64,000 nucleotides of DNA, taken from NCBI RefSeq assembly GCF_015751765.1, contig NZ_JADOTX010000001.1:868001-932000 (forward strand), read 5' to 3'. The DNA is from Micromonospora ureilytica. GTDB taxonomy: Bacteria; Actinomycetota; Actinomycetes; Mycobacteriales; Micromonosporaceae. The notes under the pieces were generated by a model. The model saw only the letters and a list, made by a program, of their open reading frames with translations, was not told where the DNA came from and ran no database searches. The translations under genes were made by a program, and so were the position numbers. Of this stretch, positions 9,128 through 17,270 are shown piece by piece. Positions within the stretch are counted from its first letter, which is position 1. Every line of letters starts with the position of its first letter.

Positions 9128-10288
9128 GTGACCTCCTCTTCCTACACACCAGAGGTGAAGGGCCAGGGCCTCAGAGCCAATGTGCAACGCCTCGGCGGCT
9201 ACTTGGCCGCGATGGTCATGCCCAACATCGGCGCGTTCATCGCCTGGGGCCTGATCACCGCACTGTTCATCCCGACCGGCTGGATCCCCAACAAGACCCT
9301 GGCCGAACTGGTCGGCCCGATGATCAGCATCCTGCTACCGGTGCTCATCGGCTACACCGGCGGCCGGCTGGTCCACGGCCAGCGCGGTGCCGTCGTGGGC
9401 GCGGTGGCGACCATGGGCCTCGTCGTCGGCGCGGATGTGCCGATGATCCTCGGCGCGATGATCATCGGGCCGCTCACGGCCTATGTCCTCAAGCTGTTCG
9501 ACGGCCTGATCGAAAACAGGATCCGTCCCGGCTTCGAGATGCTGGTCGACAACTTCAGCGCCGGCATCATCGGCGCCGCGATGGCCATCGGCGGTGTCTA
9601 CGGCATCGGCCCGGTGGTCGAATGGCTCACCAAGCAAGCCGGCTCGGGCGTCGACTGGCTCGTCGGCAAGGACCTGCTGCCGCTGACCTCGGTACTCGTC
9701 GAACCCGCCAAGGTGCTCTTCCTCAACAACGCCATCAACCACGGCGTGTTCGGCCCGCTGGGCATCGCCGAGGCGGCCGACAAGGGCAAGTCGATCCTGT
9801 TCATGATCGAGTCGAACCCCGGCCCCGGTCTCGGTCTGCTGCTCGCCTTCATGGTCTTCGGCCCACGCGCGCTGCGCCCCAGCGCCCCAGCCGCGATCAT
9901 CGTGCAGTTCCTCGGCGGCATCCACGAGATCTACTTCCCGTACGTGCTGATGAAGCCGAAGCTGATCCTCGCCATGATCGCCGGGGGTGCGGCCGGCGTC
10001 GGCACCTTCGTGATCACCGGTGCGGGCCTGGTCGCCACCCCCTCGCCGGGCAGCATCTTCGCCTACCTCGCCGTCACCCCCAAAGGCGGCCACTTCGGGG
10101 TCATCCTCGGCGTCGTGATCGCCGCCGCCGTCACCTTCGCCGTCGCCTCAGCCCTGCTCGGCTTCGGGCGCGGCGAGCCCGCCGCGGACGCTCTCGGCCC
10201 CGACGAGGAGACGGCTGTCCGCCCGGACGAGGAAAGGGCCATCGACCCCGACGAGACCCTCGACAAGTCGGCAAAGCAGGAGGTCTGA
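9128..10288 (+). CDS. PTS mannitol-type transporter subunit IIC
   Basis: 386 aa membrane permease (about 8 hydrophobic segments). GTG at 9128 is preceded by GAAGGAGA at 9113-9120. The motifs [11 protein letters not shown] and [15 protein letters not shown] are hallmarks of the mannitol (MtlA/CmtA) EIIC family. A charged tail rich in Asp and Glu (last ~35 residues) replaces the IIB domain that is fused in many MtlA proteins; here IIB is encoded separately 4 nt downstream. It should take up and phosphorylate a hexitol (mannitol or a similar polyol) together with the IIB and IIA products. Confidence 0.92.
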   Translation: MTSSSYTPEVKGQGLRANVQRLGGYLAAMVMPNIGAFIAWGLITALFIPTGWIPNKTLAELVGPMISILLPVLIGYTGGRLVHGQRGAVVGAVATMGLVVGADVPMILGAMIIGPLTAYVLKLFDGLIENRIRPGFEMLVDNFSAGIIGAAMAIGGVYGIGPVVEWLTKQAGSGVDWLVGKDLLPLTSVLVEPAKVLFLNNAINHGVFGPLGIAEAADKGKSILFMIESNPGPGLGLLLAFMVFGPRALRPSAPAAIIVQFLGGIHEIYFPYVLMKPKLILAMIAGGAAGVGTFVITGAGLVATPSPGSIFAYLAVTPKGGHFGVILGVVIAAAVTFAVASALLGFGRGEPAADALGPDEETAVRPDEERAIDPDETLDKSAKQEV

Positions 10289-10292
10289 ACAT

Positions 10293-10601
10293 ATGTCCAC
10301 CATCAACGGCACCGACATCAAGAAGGTCGTCGTCGCCTGCGACGCAGGCATGGGCAGCAGCGTGATGCTGGCCAGCCAACTTCGGCGGCAACTCGCGAAG
10401 AACGCGGTGACCGTCGAGCACACGCCGATCAACTCGATCCCGGCGGACGCGGACGTGGTCATCTGCCACCAGGGGCTCGCCGCACGGGCCCGGGTCAGCG
10501 CGCCCGACAAGGTGATCGTGCCGATCCAGGTGTTCATCGGCGACCCGGCCGTCACCAGGGTCGTGAACGCGGTGCAGCGCGGTGGTGAGCTGAGTGGCTG
10601 A
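10293..10601 (+). CDS. PTS mannitol-type subunit IIB
   Basis: 102 aa single-domain IIB. The phosphorylation loop VVACDAGMGSS carries the active-site Cys (about residue 16), and HTPINSIPADADVVICHQ matches the mannitol IIB P-loop fold. It takes phosphate from IIA and passes it to the incoming sugar. It starts 4 nt after IIC and its stop overlaps the IIA start by 8 nt, so subunits are translated in a coupled way. Confidence 0.92.
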   Translation: MSTINGTDIKKVVVACDAGMGSSVMLASQLRRQLAKNAVTVEHTPINSIPADADVVICHQGLAARARVSAPDKVIVPIQVFIGDPAVTRVVNAVQRGGELSG

Positions 10602-11028
10602 GCTACTGGCCCGTGACGCGATCCGGCTCCACGAGCGGGCCGGATCGCGGGACGAGGCGATCAGCCGCTGCGGCGCGGTACTCGTCGAGGTCGGCGCGGT
10701 CGCCCCGGCGTACGTGGACGCGATGCTCGCCCGCGAGCAGAGCGTTTCCACGTACATCGGGGAGGGCGTCGCCATACCGCACGGAACGCTGAACAGCAAG
10801 GAGTCGGTCCAGCGCGACGCCCTCGCGGTGCTGCGCTTCCCGGACGGCGTCGACTGGGACGGCTTCGACGTGCGGGTCTGCGTCGCCATCGCCGCGGCCG
10901 GCGACGGGCACGTGGACATCCTGGCCCAGCTCGCCTCGGTGCTGATGGACCCGGCGCAGGCGCAGCGGCTACGAGAGTCGACGAGCGCCGATGACGTGAT
11001 CACCATCCTTGAAGGGAACCCCTCGTGA
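10594..11028 (+). CDS. PTS mannitol-type subunit IIA
   Basis: 144 aa, GTG start at 10594 overlapping the IIB stop. EIIA of the Mtl/Fru type: STYIGEGVAIPHGT contains the phospho-accepting His, and AIAAAGDGHVDILAQLASVL is the second conserved block with a further His. It accepts phosphate from HPr. The stop (TGA, 11026-11028) overlaps the GTG of the dehydrogenase (GTGA). Confidence 0.92.
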   Translation: MAELLARDAIRLHERAGSRDEAISRCGAVLVEVGAVAPAYVDAMLAREQSVSTYIGEGVAIPHGTLNSKESVQRDALAVLRFPDGVDWDGFDVRVCVAIAAAGDGHVDILAQLASVLMDPAQAQRLRESTSADDVITILEGNPS

Positions 11029-12065
11029 AGGTTGTCCGATTCCACGCACCCGGCGACGTCCGCATCGAGGACGCGCCCGAGCCCACGCCGGGCCCCACCG
11101 ACGTGAAGATCCGCGTGCGGGCATGCTCCACCTGCGGCACCGACGTGAAGATCTCCCGCTTCGGCCACCACCACATCGCCCCGCCGCGCGTCATGGGCCA
11201 CGAGATCGCCGGCGAGATCGTCGAGGTCGGCGCCGACGTCACGGGCTGGCAGCCCGGCGACCGGGTCCAGGTCATCGCCGCCATCCCGTGCGGTCAGTGC
11301 GCCGAGTGCCGGCGCGGCCGGATGACCGTGTGCCCCAACCAGGTGTCGATGGGTTACCACTTCGACGGCGGGTTCGCCGAGCACATGGTCGTGCCGCACA
11401 ACGTCCTCGCCGTCGACGGACTCAACCGGATCCCCGAGGGACTCAGCTTCGCCGAGGCATCCGTCGCCGAGCCTCTCGCCTGCGTCCTCAACGGCCAGAA
11501 CCTCGCCGGTGTGGGGGAGGGCGACGACGTGGTCGTCGTGGGCTCCGGGCCGATCGGCTGCCTGCACGTCCGCCTGGCCCGCTCGCGCGGCGCGGCCCGG
11601 GTGTTCCTCGTCGACCTCAACCGCGAACGCCTCGACCTGGCCGCCAACCTGGTCCGGCCGGACGCGGCGATCTGCGGTGCCGAGACCGACGTCGTCGACG
11701 CGGTACTCAAGCTCACCGAGGGCCGGGGTGCCGACGTCGTCATCACCGCCACGGCCGCCGGCGTCGCCCAGGAGCAGGCGGTGCAGATGACGGCGCGGCA
11801 GGGCCGGATCAGCTTCTTCGGCGGCCTGCCGAAGGACAAGCCGGTCATCTCCCTGGACTCCAACCTCGTGCACTACCGCGAACTGACCATCGTCGGCGCC
11901 AACGGCTCCAGCCCGGAGCACAACAAGGAAGCGCTGCGACTCATCGCCGACGGCTCCGTGCCGGTCGCCGACCTCATCACCCACCGCCTGCCGCTCGACC
12001 GCGCCCTCGATGCCTTCGGCATCGTGGCGCGTGGCGAAGCGATCAAGGTGACGATCGAACCCTAG
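11025..12065 (+). CDS. Zinc-dependent polyol (polyol-phosphate) dehydrogenase, MDR family
   Basis: 346 aa medium-chain dehydrogenase. Catalytic zinc: Cys in ACSTCGTD and GHE in VMGHEIAGE; structural zinc: the four-Cys lobe CGQCAECRRGRMTVC; Rossmann motif VVVGSGPIGCLH. Closest families are sorbitol/L-iditol dehydrogenase and galactitol-1-phosphate or sorbitol-phosphate dehydrogenases (GatD-like). Inside a PTS operon the natural substrate is the hexitol phosphate delivered by EII, oxidised to a ketose phosphate for the PfkB kinase. Typical MtlD (mannitol-1-phosphate dehydrogenase) belongs to another family, so this is a substitution or the sugar is not mannitol. Confidence 0.85.
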   Translation: MKVVRFHAPGDVRIEDAPEPTPGPTDVKIRVRACSTCGTDVKISRFGHHHIAPPRVMGHEIAGEIVEVGADVTGWQPGDRVQVIAAIPCGQCAECRRGRMTVCPNQVSMGYHFDGGFAEHMVVPHNVLAVDGLNRIPEGLSFAEASVAEPLACVLNGQNLAGVGEGDDVVVVGSGPIGCLHVRLARSRGAARVFLVDLNRERLDLAANLVRPDAAICGAETDVVDAVLKLTEGRGADVVITATAAGVAQEQAVQMTARQGRISFFGGLPKDKPVISLDSNLVHYRELTIVGANGSSPEHNKEALRLIADGSVPVADLITHRLPLDRALDAFGIVARGEAIKVTIEP

Positions 12066-12074
12066 GGGGATCCG

Positions 12075-12350
12075 ATGCCCACCAGAACAGTTCTCGTCGG
12101 CTCCGCCAGCGGGCTGCACGCCCGACCGGCGGCGCTGTTCGTCGCCGAGGCGGCGAAGCAGCCGGTGCTGGTCACCATCCGCAGCGGCGACAAGAAACCC
12201 GTGCCGGCCCGCAGCATGCTCGCCGTGCTGTCGCTCGGCGCCAAGAAGGGCACCGAGGTCACCCTGGAGGCCGACGGCGACGGCGCCCAAGCCGCCGTCG
12301 ACACCCTGGCCGAACTCCTCGAACGTGATCTGGACGCCGTCGATGCGTGA
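12075..12350 (+). CDS. ptsH: Phosphocarrier protein HPr
   Basis: 91 aa. GSASGLHARPAALFVAEA carries the active-site His of HPr, and ARSMLAVLSLGAKKG the regulatory-Ser region. It carries phosphate from EI to EIIA. The leading GGGGA at 12065-12069 gives a suitable ribosome binding site. The stop overlaps the EI start by 8 nt. Finding HPr inside a sugar-specific operon suggests this PTS is self-sufficient. Confidence 0.93.
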   Translation: MPTRTVLVGSASGLHARPAALFVAEAAKQPVLVTIRSGDKKPVPARSMLAVLSLGAKKGTEVTLEADGDGAQAAVDTLAELLERDLDAVDA

Positions 12351-14016
12351 ACTTCGGGGGATCGGGGCCAGCCCCGGTGGTGCGGCGGGGCCGGTCTACC
12401 GGCTGGCCCCGCCGCCGGCCCTGCCGCCGCTGGTGGAGACCGTTGATCCCGAAGCCGAGAAGACCGCCGTCCGGGCTGCGGCCGTCGCCGTCGCCGCCGA
12501 CCTGGCCCGTCGCGCGGACACCGCCCTGGACGCGACCGCCGCCGAGGTCCTGCGCGCGCAGGTCATGATGGCGCAGGACGAAACGCTCATTGACGCGGCC
12601 GACATCGCCATCGACGGCGGTGCGGACGCGCCGCATGCGATCACCGACGTGCTCGCCGGGCACCGGGCCGCCTTCGAAGCCGCGGGCGGGTACCTCGCCG
12701 AGCGGGTCAGCGACCTCGACGACCTGCGGGACCGCCTCGTCGCGGCGTGCCTGGGGCAGCCGATGCCGGGCGTGCCGGACCCTGGCCATCCGTACCTGCT
12801 CATCGCCCGCGACCTGGCGCCGGCCGACACCGCCGGCCTCGAGCCGGGCCTGGTGCTGGGCCTGATCACGGCCGAGGGCGGACCGACCAGCCACACCGCG
12901 ATCCTGGCCCGGACACTCGGTATCCCGGCCGTGGTCCGCTGCCCGGGCATCCTGGACGTGACCGACGGCGCGCTGGCCAGTCTCGACGGCACGAACGGCG
13001 TCGTGGTGGCCGGTGTCTCCGCCGAGACGGTGACCACCGTGAACGCGGACCGGCTCGCGGAGATCGAACGCCGCGCCCGCTCCCGAGGCCCCGGGCGAAC
13101 GGCGGACGGCCATCCCGTCGCGCTACTGGCCAACATCGGCTCTGCCCGCGACCTCACCGGCGAGGTTGAAGGCGTCGGCCTGTTCCGCACCGAGCTGCTC
13201 TACCTCGACCGCAGCGATCCGCCGTCGCACGAAGAGCAGGTCACCGCGTACCGCGACGTCTTCGCCGCGCTGCCCGGTCGCAAGATCGTCGTGCGCACCC
13301 TCGACGCCGGCGCCGACAAGCCGCTGCCGTTCCTGCGTCTGGCCGTTGAACCCAACCCTGCGCTGGGCATCCGCGGTCTGCGGGTCGCGCGGCAGACACC
13401 TTCCGTGCTCACCACGCAGTTGGCCGCGATCTCGGCGGCGGCTGCGGCGACGGACGCCGACGTCTGGGTGATGGCGCCGATGGTCGCCACGGCGGCGGAG
13501 GCGGCAGCGTTCACTGAGTCCTGCCGCGAGCACGGCCTGCCGACCGCCGGCGTGATGATCGAGGTGCCGGCCGCGGCCCTGCGCGCCAGCCAGGTGCTGC
13601 GCCACGCGGACTTCCTCAGCGTCGGCACCAACGACCTCAGCCAGTACACGTTCGCTGCTGACCGCATGTGCGGCGACCTTGCTGACCTGCTCGACCCGTG
13701 GCAGCCCGCGCTGATCGCTCTCCTCGCCGTCTGCGCGACAGCCGGCGTCGAGGCGGGCAAGCCAGTCGGCGTGTGTGGAGAGTCCGCAGCAGATCCCGAT
13801 TTCGCCCTGGTGCTGGCAGGACTGGGCATCACCAGCCTGTCCATGGCGCCCCGCAGCATTCCGGTGGTGCGCGAGTCCCTGGCCGCGCACACCCTGCACG
13901 AGTGCCGCCAGATCGCCGAGGCGGCCCTTGCCGCCCCCAGCCCGGAAGCAGCTCGGGCGGCGGCGGTCGGTGCTTCGCGTCAGCTCCGTTCCGGCGACGG
14001 CGTGTCCGTGCGGTGA
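12343..14016 (+). CDS. ptsI: PTS enzyme I (PEP-protein phosphotransferase)
   Basis: 557 aa, the usual EI length. Start ATG 12343 (MRELRGIGASPGGAAGP) gives the standard beginning. GGPTSHTAILARTLGIPAVV holds the phospho-His; SVGTNDLSQYTFAADR and GVCGESAADP are the PEP-binding and Cys motifs of the C-terminal barrel. It starts the phosphate chain PEP to EI to HPr to IIA to IIB. It is the last gene of the operon; an imperfect hairpin follows at 14015-14040. Confidence 0.95.
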   Translation: MRELRGIGASPGGAAGPVYRLAPPPALPPLVETVDPEAEKTAVRAAAVAVAADLARRADTALDATAAEVLRAQVMMAQDETLIDAADIAIDGGADAPHAITDVLAGHRAAFEAAGGYLAERVSDLDDLRDRLVAACLGQPMPGVPDPGHPYLLIARDLAPADTAGLEPGLVLGLITAEGGPTSHTAILARTLGIPAVVRCPGILDVTDGALASLDGTNGVVVAGVSAETVTTVNADRLAEIERRARSRGPGRTADGHPVALLANIGSARDLTGEVEGVGLFRTELLYLDRSDPPSHEEQVTAYRDVFAALPGRKIVVRTLDAGADKPLPFLRLAVEPNPALGIRGLRVARQTPSVLTTQLAAISAAAAATDADVWVMAPMVATAAEAAAFTESCREHGLPTAGVMIEVPAAALRASQVLRHADFLSVGTNDLSQYTFAADRMCGDLADLLDPWQPALIALLAVCATAGVEAGKPVGVCGESAADPDFALVLAGLGITSLSMAPRSIPVVRESLAAHTLHECRQIAEAALAAPSPEAARAAAVGASRQLRSGDGVSVR

Positions 14017-14040
14017 GCCGGTCACGGTCACCGGCGGCTC
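14015..14040 (+). terminator. Possible terminator after the PTS operon
   Basis: GAGCCGGT at 14015-14022 can pair with ACC and GGCTC at 14030-14032 and 14036-14040, leaving a 3-nt bulge. It overlaps the EI stop codon and has no T-run, so it is a weaker candidate than the other hairpins here. Confidence 0.4.
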
Positions 14041-14180
14041 GTCGTTCAGATCGTCCAGCCCAGGGATAGCACAGGCCGGCCTCGATGAGCATCACCGGCC
14101 GAAGTGGTCGATGGTGGTGGCCTGCTGGACCACGACGAGCGCGTCCCCCAATGACAGCGTGGACGCGCCCGAGGCGTCAG

Positions 14181-14217
14181 TGACGCGGCGTCATGATCGC
14201 TGGTGACGTGGTGTCAC
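14181..14217. promoter_or_regulatory. Two adjacent palindromes, candidate operators
   Basis: TGACGCGGCGTCA (14181-14193) is a perfect 13-bp palindrome and GTGAC/GTCAC (14203-14207, 14213-14217) a second one 22 nt further on. They lie in the 290-bp gap before the small GNAT gene. Both share the TGAC half-site, which suggests one dimeric regulator; the identity is unknown. Confidence 0.4.
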
Positions 14218-14306
14218 TGTTCGTAGCTGGGTGAGCGCCGAACACTGGGGTGGTGACCGCCGCGCCGGTCGGCCCCGTATCGGACATGAAATCTGATGGA
14301 GGACAC

Positions 14307-14615
14307 ATGGTAGTGAATGTGAAGGATGCCCCCGAGGCCAAACAGTACGAGGCTCGGTTCGAGGGAGAGTCCAAGGTCGCGGGTATCGCGCAGTACATCC
14401 GCACCACGGAACTCATCGCGTTCGTGCACACCGAGGTCTCGTCGGAGTACGAGGGCAGGGGAGTTGGGGCGGCCCTGGCCCGCACCGGCCTCGACGAGGC
14501 CCGCGCCGCGGGCCTGCTGGTCCTGCCCACCTGCCCATTCTTCGCGGGGTGGATCGCCCGGCACCCCGAGTACCAGGACCTGGTGTACCAGTCCCGCAGC
14601 AGAGTCAGCGACTGA
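14307..14615 (+). CDS. Small GNAT-type (YjdJ/COG2388-like) acetyltransferase
   Basis: 102 aa from ATG 14307 with GGAGGA at 14298-14303. Short GNAT domain: FEGESKVAGIAQYIRTTELIAFVHTEVSSEYEGRG is the strand pair and VGAALARTGLDEARAAGLLVLPTCPF holds the acetyl-CoA-binding region; the end WIARHPEYQDLV is typical of this minimal family. The family's acceptor is not known. An in-frame ATG at 14286 is possible but lacks a ribosome binding site. Confidence 0.85.
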   Translation: MVVNVKDAPEAKQYEARFEGESKVAGIAQYIRTTELIAFVHTEVSSEYEGRGVGAALARTGLDEARAAGLLVLPTCPFFAGWIARHPEYQDLVYQSRSRVSD

Positions 14616-14648
14616 ACAGCAGGGCAAGTCAGCGAGATGGAGGTCGGT

Positions 14649-14702
14649 ATGAGCAGCGGAACCGCGAAGAAGGCATACGAGGGCGACTCCGTCGGACAGT
14701 AG
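14649..14702 (+). CDS. Possible 17-codon small ORF
   Basis: ATG 14649 is preceded by GGAGG (14639-14643) at 5-nt spacing, an excellent ribosome binding site, and reads MSSGTAKKAYEGDSVGQ to a TAG at 14700-14702. It lies between the GNAT gene and the peptidase gene. It may be a microprotein, a leader, or the stub of a degraded gene. Support is only the ribosome binding site. Confidence 0.25.
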   Translation: MSSGTAKKAYEGDSVGQ

Positions 14703-14781
14703 ATCGTGCGCGGAGAATCCCTTGACCGTCTGGCGGCGACAGGGTTTTCACTGGTGCGGCAGTCTTGAGTAGGGGAGTCAG

Positions 14782-16245
14782 ATGCGAAAAACCTTGTCGG
14801 TCGTGCTCGTTTCGGCGGTCGCGGCGATGTCGCTGGTGTCGGTTCCGGGGGCTTCCCAAGCGACGGCGCAAAGCGGGTTGAAGTGGGGTCCGTGCCCCGC
14901 CGACAGCGCCCTTCCCGGACTGGAATGCACGACGGTCCAGGTCCCCCTGGACTATCGGAAGCCGCAGGGGCGGCAGCTCGACGTGGCGGTCTCCCGTCTG
15001 CCGAGCAAGGACCCGTCGCAGCGCCGGGGCGTGTTGGTGACCAACCCGGGCGGTCCCGGCACCGGGGGACTGATCTACCCGGGCCTGCTCGCCGGCAATC
15101 TGTCGCCGCAGCCGCTGCCGCGCAGCGTCCAGGACCAGTACGACGTGATCGGATTCGACCCGCGCGGTGTGGGCCACAGCTCGCCGGTGACCTGTGACGT
15201 GACGCCGGAGCAGATTGCGCGGCGCAACCTTTGGTACCCGGCTGACGCGGCCGGCGTACGGAAGGACGCCGAGATAGCGAAGGCGATGGCCCGGCAGTGT
15301 GCGACATCGGAGACGGCCGCGCTGCTGCCCCACATCACCACCGCGAACACCGCACGGGACATGGACCGCATTCGGGAGGCGCTGGGCGAGCCGAAGATCT
15401 CTTACCTCGGTGTGTCGTACGGCACCTACCTCGGTGCGGTCTACACGACGATGTTCCCCCAGCACAGTGACCGGTTCGTGCTCGACAGCAACCTCGGCCC
15501 CGGTGGTTACGACCTCACCGCCATGCGAAGGCTCGGCCGCGGCCTGGAGGACCGGTTCCCGGACTTCGCGAAGTTCGCCGCCGCCAATCCCCAGTACGGA
15601 CTGGGCACGACGCCGAAGCAGGTGCGCGCGAAGTTCTTCGACCTCGCCGCGCGACTGGAGAAGTCACCGGTGCAGGGCGTGGACGGTTCGTTGTTCCGGG
15701 GGATCACGTTCGACCACCTCTACAGCGACGTGAGCATGCCCACCCTGGCCGCAGCGTGGAAAGCGCTCGACACGAACCAGCCGATGCCGCCCGAGCCGCC
15801 GCCCGCGAATATCGACAACGCCGTCTCCGGCCGCCTGCATGTCATCTGCGGCGACTCGAAGTGGCCGAGTTCCGTCCGCGACTACCAGCGGGCCGTCGCG
15901 GTCCACCGGGTCAAGTACCCGTTGGTCGGTGCCGCCGCGGCCAATATCGGTCCGTGCGCGTTCTGGCCGTCCCCGGTCGAGCGGCCGGTGCGCATTGGTG
16001 ACCGAGGGCCTTCGAACGTGCTGATGGTACAGAACGTTCGCGACCCCGGGACCCCGCTGGTCGGCGCCCGCGAGCTCAGAAAGGCGTTCGGTGGCCGGGC
16101 GCGGATGGTGACGGTGGACCAGGGTGGTCACGGCGCCTACCTGCTCTTCGCCAAGAACATGTGCGCCAACAACACGGTGACGACCTTCCTCACCACCGGC
16201 CAGCGTCCGCGGCACGACGTCGCATGTGCGGCCGAGGCCGGCTGA
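14782..16245 (+). CDS. Secreted TAP-like alpha/beta-hydrolase (tripeptidyl aminopeptidase family)
   Basis: 487 aa. Signal peptide MRKTLSVVLVSAVAAMSLVSV with an ASQATA site. Alpha/beta-hydrolase with TNPGGPGTGG (oxyanion-hole), DVIGFDPRGVGHS, and nucleophile elbow GVSYGTYLG (Ser near residue 217); NVRDPGTPL and QGGHGAYL provide the acid and His, and the C-terminal TAP-like domain closes with Cys-rich MCANNTVTTFL. Homologues such as Streptomyces SlpD/Tap cleave N-terminal tripeptides outside the cell. Ribosome binding site GGGGAG lies just before ATG. A hairpin terminator follows at 16302-16345. Confidence 0.9.
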   Translation: MRKTLSVVLVSAVAAMSLVSVPGASQATAQSGLKWGPCPADSALPGLECTTVQVPLDYRKPQGRQLDVAVSRLPSKDPSQRRGVLVTNPGGPGTGGLIYPGLLAGNLSPQPLPRSVQDQYDVIGFDPRGVGHSSPVTCDVTPEQIARRNLWYPADAAGVRKDAEIAKAMARQCATSETAALLPHITTANTARDMDRIREALGEPKISYLGVSYGTYLGAVYTTMFPQHSDRFVLDSNLGPGGYDLTAMRRLGRGLEDRFPDFAKFAAANPQYGLGTTPKQVRAKFFDLAARLEKSPVQGVDGSLFRGITFDHLYSDVSMPTLAAAWKALDTNQPMPPEPPPANIDNAVSGRLHVICGDSKWPSSVRDYQRAVAVHRVKYPLVGAAAANIGPCAFWPSPVERPVRIGDRGPSNVLMVQNVRDPGTPLVGARELRKAFGGRARMVTVDQGGHGAYLLFAKNMCANNTVTTFLTTGQRPRHDVACAAEAG

Positions 16246-16301
16246 AGGCTGACGCAGGCGAGTCAATCAGTCGTACGGGTTTCCCGAGCCTGGATCGGAC
16301 A

Positions 16302-16345
16302 CCGGCGTGGCCCCCGCCGCTGGAGGGAAGCGGAGGCCACGCCGG
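16302..16345 (+). terminator. Terminator hairpin after the TAP-like peptidase
   Basis: CCGGCGTGGCC (16302-16312) pairs exactly with GGCCACGCCGG (16335-16345); the loop itself can pair CCGC with GCGG. It separates the peptidase gene from the convergent GNAT gene. Confidence 0.75.
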
Positions 16346-16525
16346 GGATCTGGGACGGCAGGCGGGCTGCTGCGCGTGGTCGAATGACCAACGCCGGCCG
16401 TGAGGTTCGGCTCCTGTCCGTTGCGTGAAGGCAGACCCGACGAAAACGTTAGCGTCACGCTGTTGAGGAATTCTTCCCTGCCAGGGAACGCGGCGGCTCC
16501 ACCCAGCACGACCGCCGCTGCGGTG

Positions 16526-17017
16526 TCAGGCCGTGTTATCGACGATGGCGCCGAAGTGACTCGCCAGGCGGATGGCCCGAACGTTTCCCGTCCTGATCCG
16601 GGCTTGTTGAACGGGGTGGCCGTGCGCGACGGCGAGGCCGACCACGTGCCGGGCCACCGCGGTGCCGACTCCACGGCCCTGCCATGCGTCAGCGATCAAC
16701 AGGGCGATCTCGGGCGGTCCGCAGTCCTGCCACAGAAGGTGGGCGAGACCGATCAGCCCTGGCCGCTGCGGACAGACGATGAGGAACGTGTAGCCGCGAT
16801 CAGGGTCGACCAGATGCCGCCACTCGGCGCGGCGGATCCGGTCTCGCGACCCCTGGTAGCGAGCCCTGCGGCTCTCGGCGGAGCACTGCCAGCGGTGCAG
16901 ATGGTTGGCCGCCTCGAGATCGGTGGGAGTGGCTCGGCGAAGGTGCAGTCGTAGCCCGGCAGATGTCATCACGTCCACGTTGTCGTGCTGACTCTCAACG
17001 AGGAGCCCCTGCGGCAC
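16526..17017 (-). CDS. GNAT-family N-acetyltransferase
   Basis: 163 aa from GTG 17017, which has GGAG about 8 nt upstream; an in-frame ATG at 16969 is the alternative. GNAT fold: LRRATPTDLEAANHLH start, GYTFLIVCPQRPGLIGLAHLLWQ, and the acetyl-CoA loop ALLIADAWQGRGVGTAVARHVVG with QGRGVGT. The ending HGHPVQQARIRTGNVRAIRLASHFG is typical. Substrate unknown. The gene is monocistronic and convergent to the TAP-like peptidase gene. Confidence 0.88.
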   Translation of the reverse strand: MPQGLLVESQHDNVDVMTSAGLRLHLRRATPTDLEAANHLHRWQCSAESRRARYQGSRDRIRRAEWRHLVDPDRGYTFLIVCPQRPGLIGLAHLLWQDCGPPEIALLIADAWQGRGVGTAVARHVVGLAVAHGHPVQQARIRTGNVRAIRLASHFGAIVDNTA

Positions 17018-17173
17018 GAATCTACTCCAAGGCTGGTAACGAAGGCTGTTCGGAGAAAGGCAGCGCCATCTTCAAGCGCACCACATACCGAGTGACCGAG
17101 ACTGGGTCTCCGTACGACCGGAGGAGCGGTGAACCGCTGCGGGCCCGGACCCGTGAACTGAGCGTTCGCGCCG

Positions 17174-17210
17174 CCGGACCGGGAGGGGTTGGCACATCCT
17201 CCCGGTCCGG
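17174..17210 (-). terminator. Terminator downstream of amtB
   Basis: CCGGACCGGGAGG (17174-17186) and its perfect complement (17198-17210) form a 13-bp stem with an 11-nt loop, 60 bp past the ammonium transporter stop on the minus strand. Confidence 0.78.
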
Positions 17211-17270
17211 CCACGGAGATCCGTGGTGAGCTCGCCCGCGGCCCTGCGCGGCGACCGTCGACGCGGTCGG

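Noticed and set aside
10131..12290. 719-codon open frame on the minus strand across the PTS operon
   Set aside because: Shadow of IIC, IIB, IIA and the dehydrogenase, all of which have intact active-site motifs on the plus strand.
14203..14217. CRP-type binding site
   Set aside because: The half-sites GTGA and TCAC are 7 nt apart; CRP sites have 6. The palindrome is real but the regulator is unknown.
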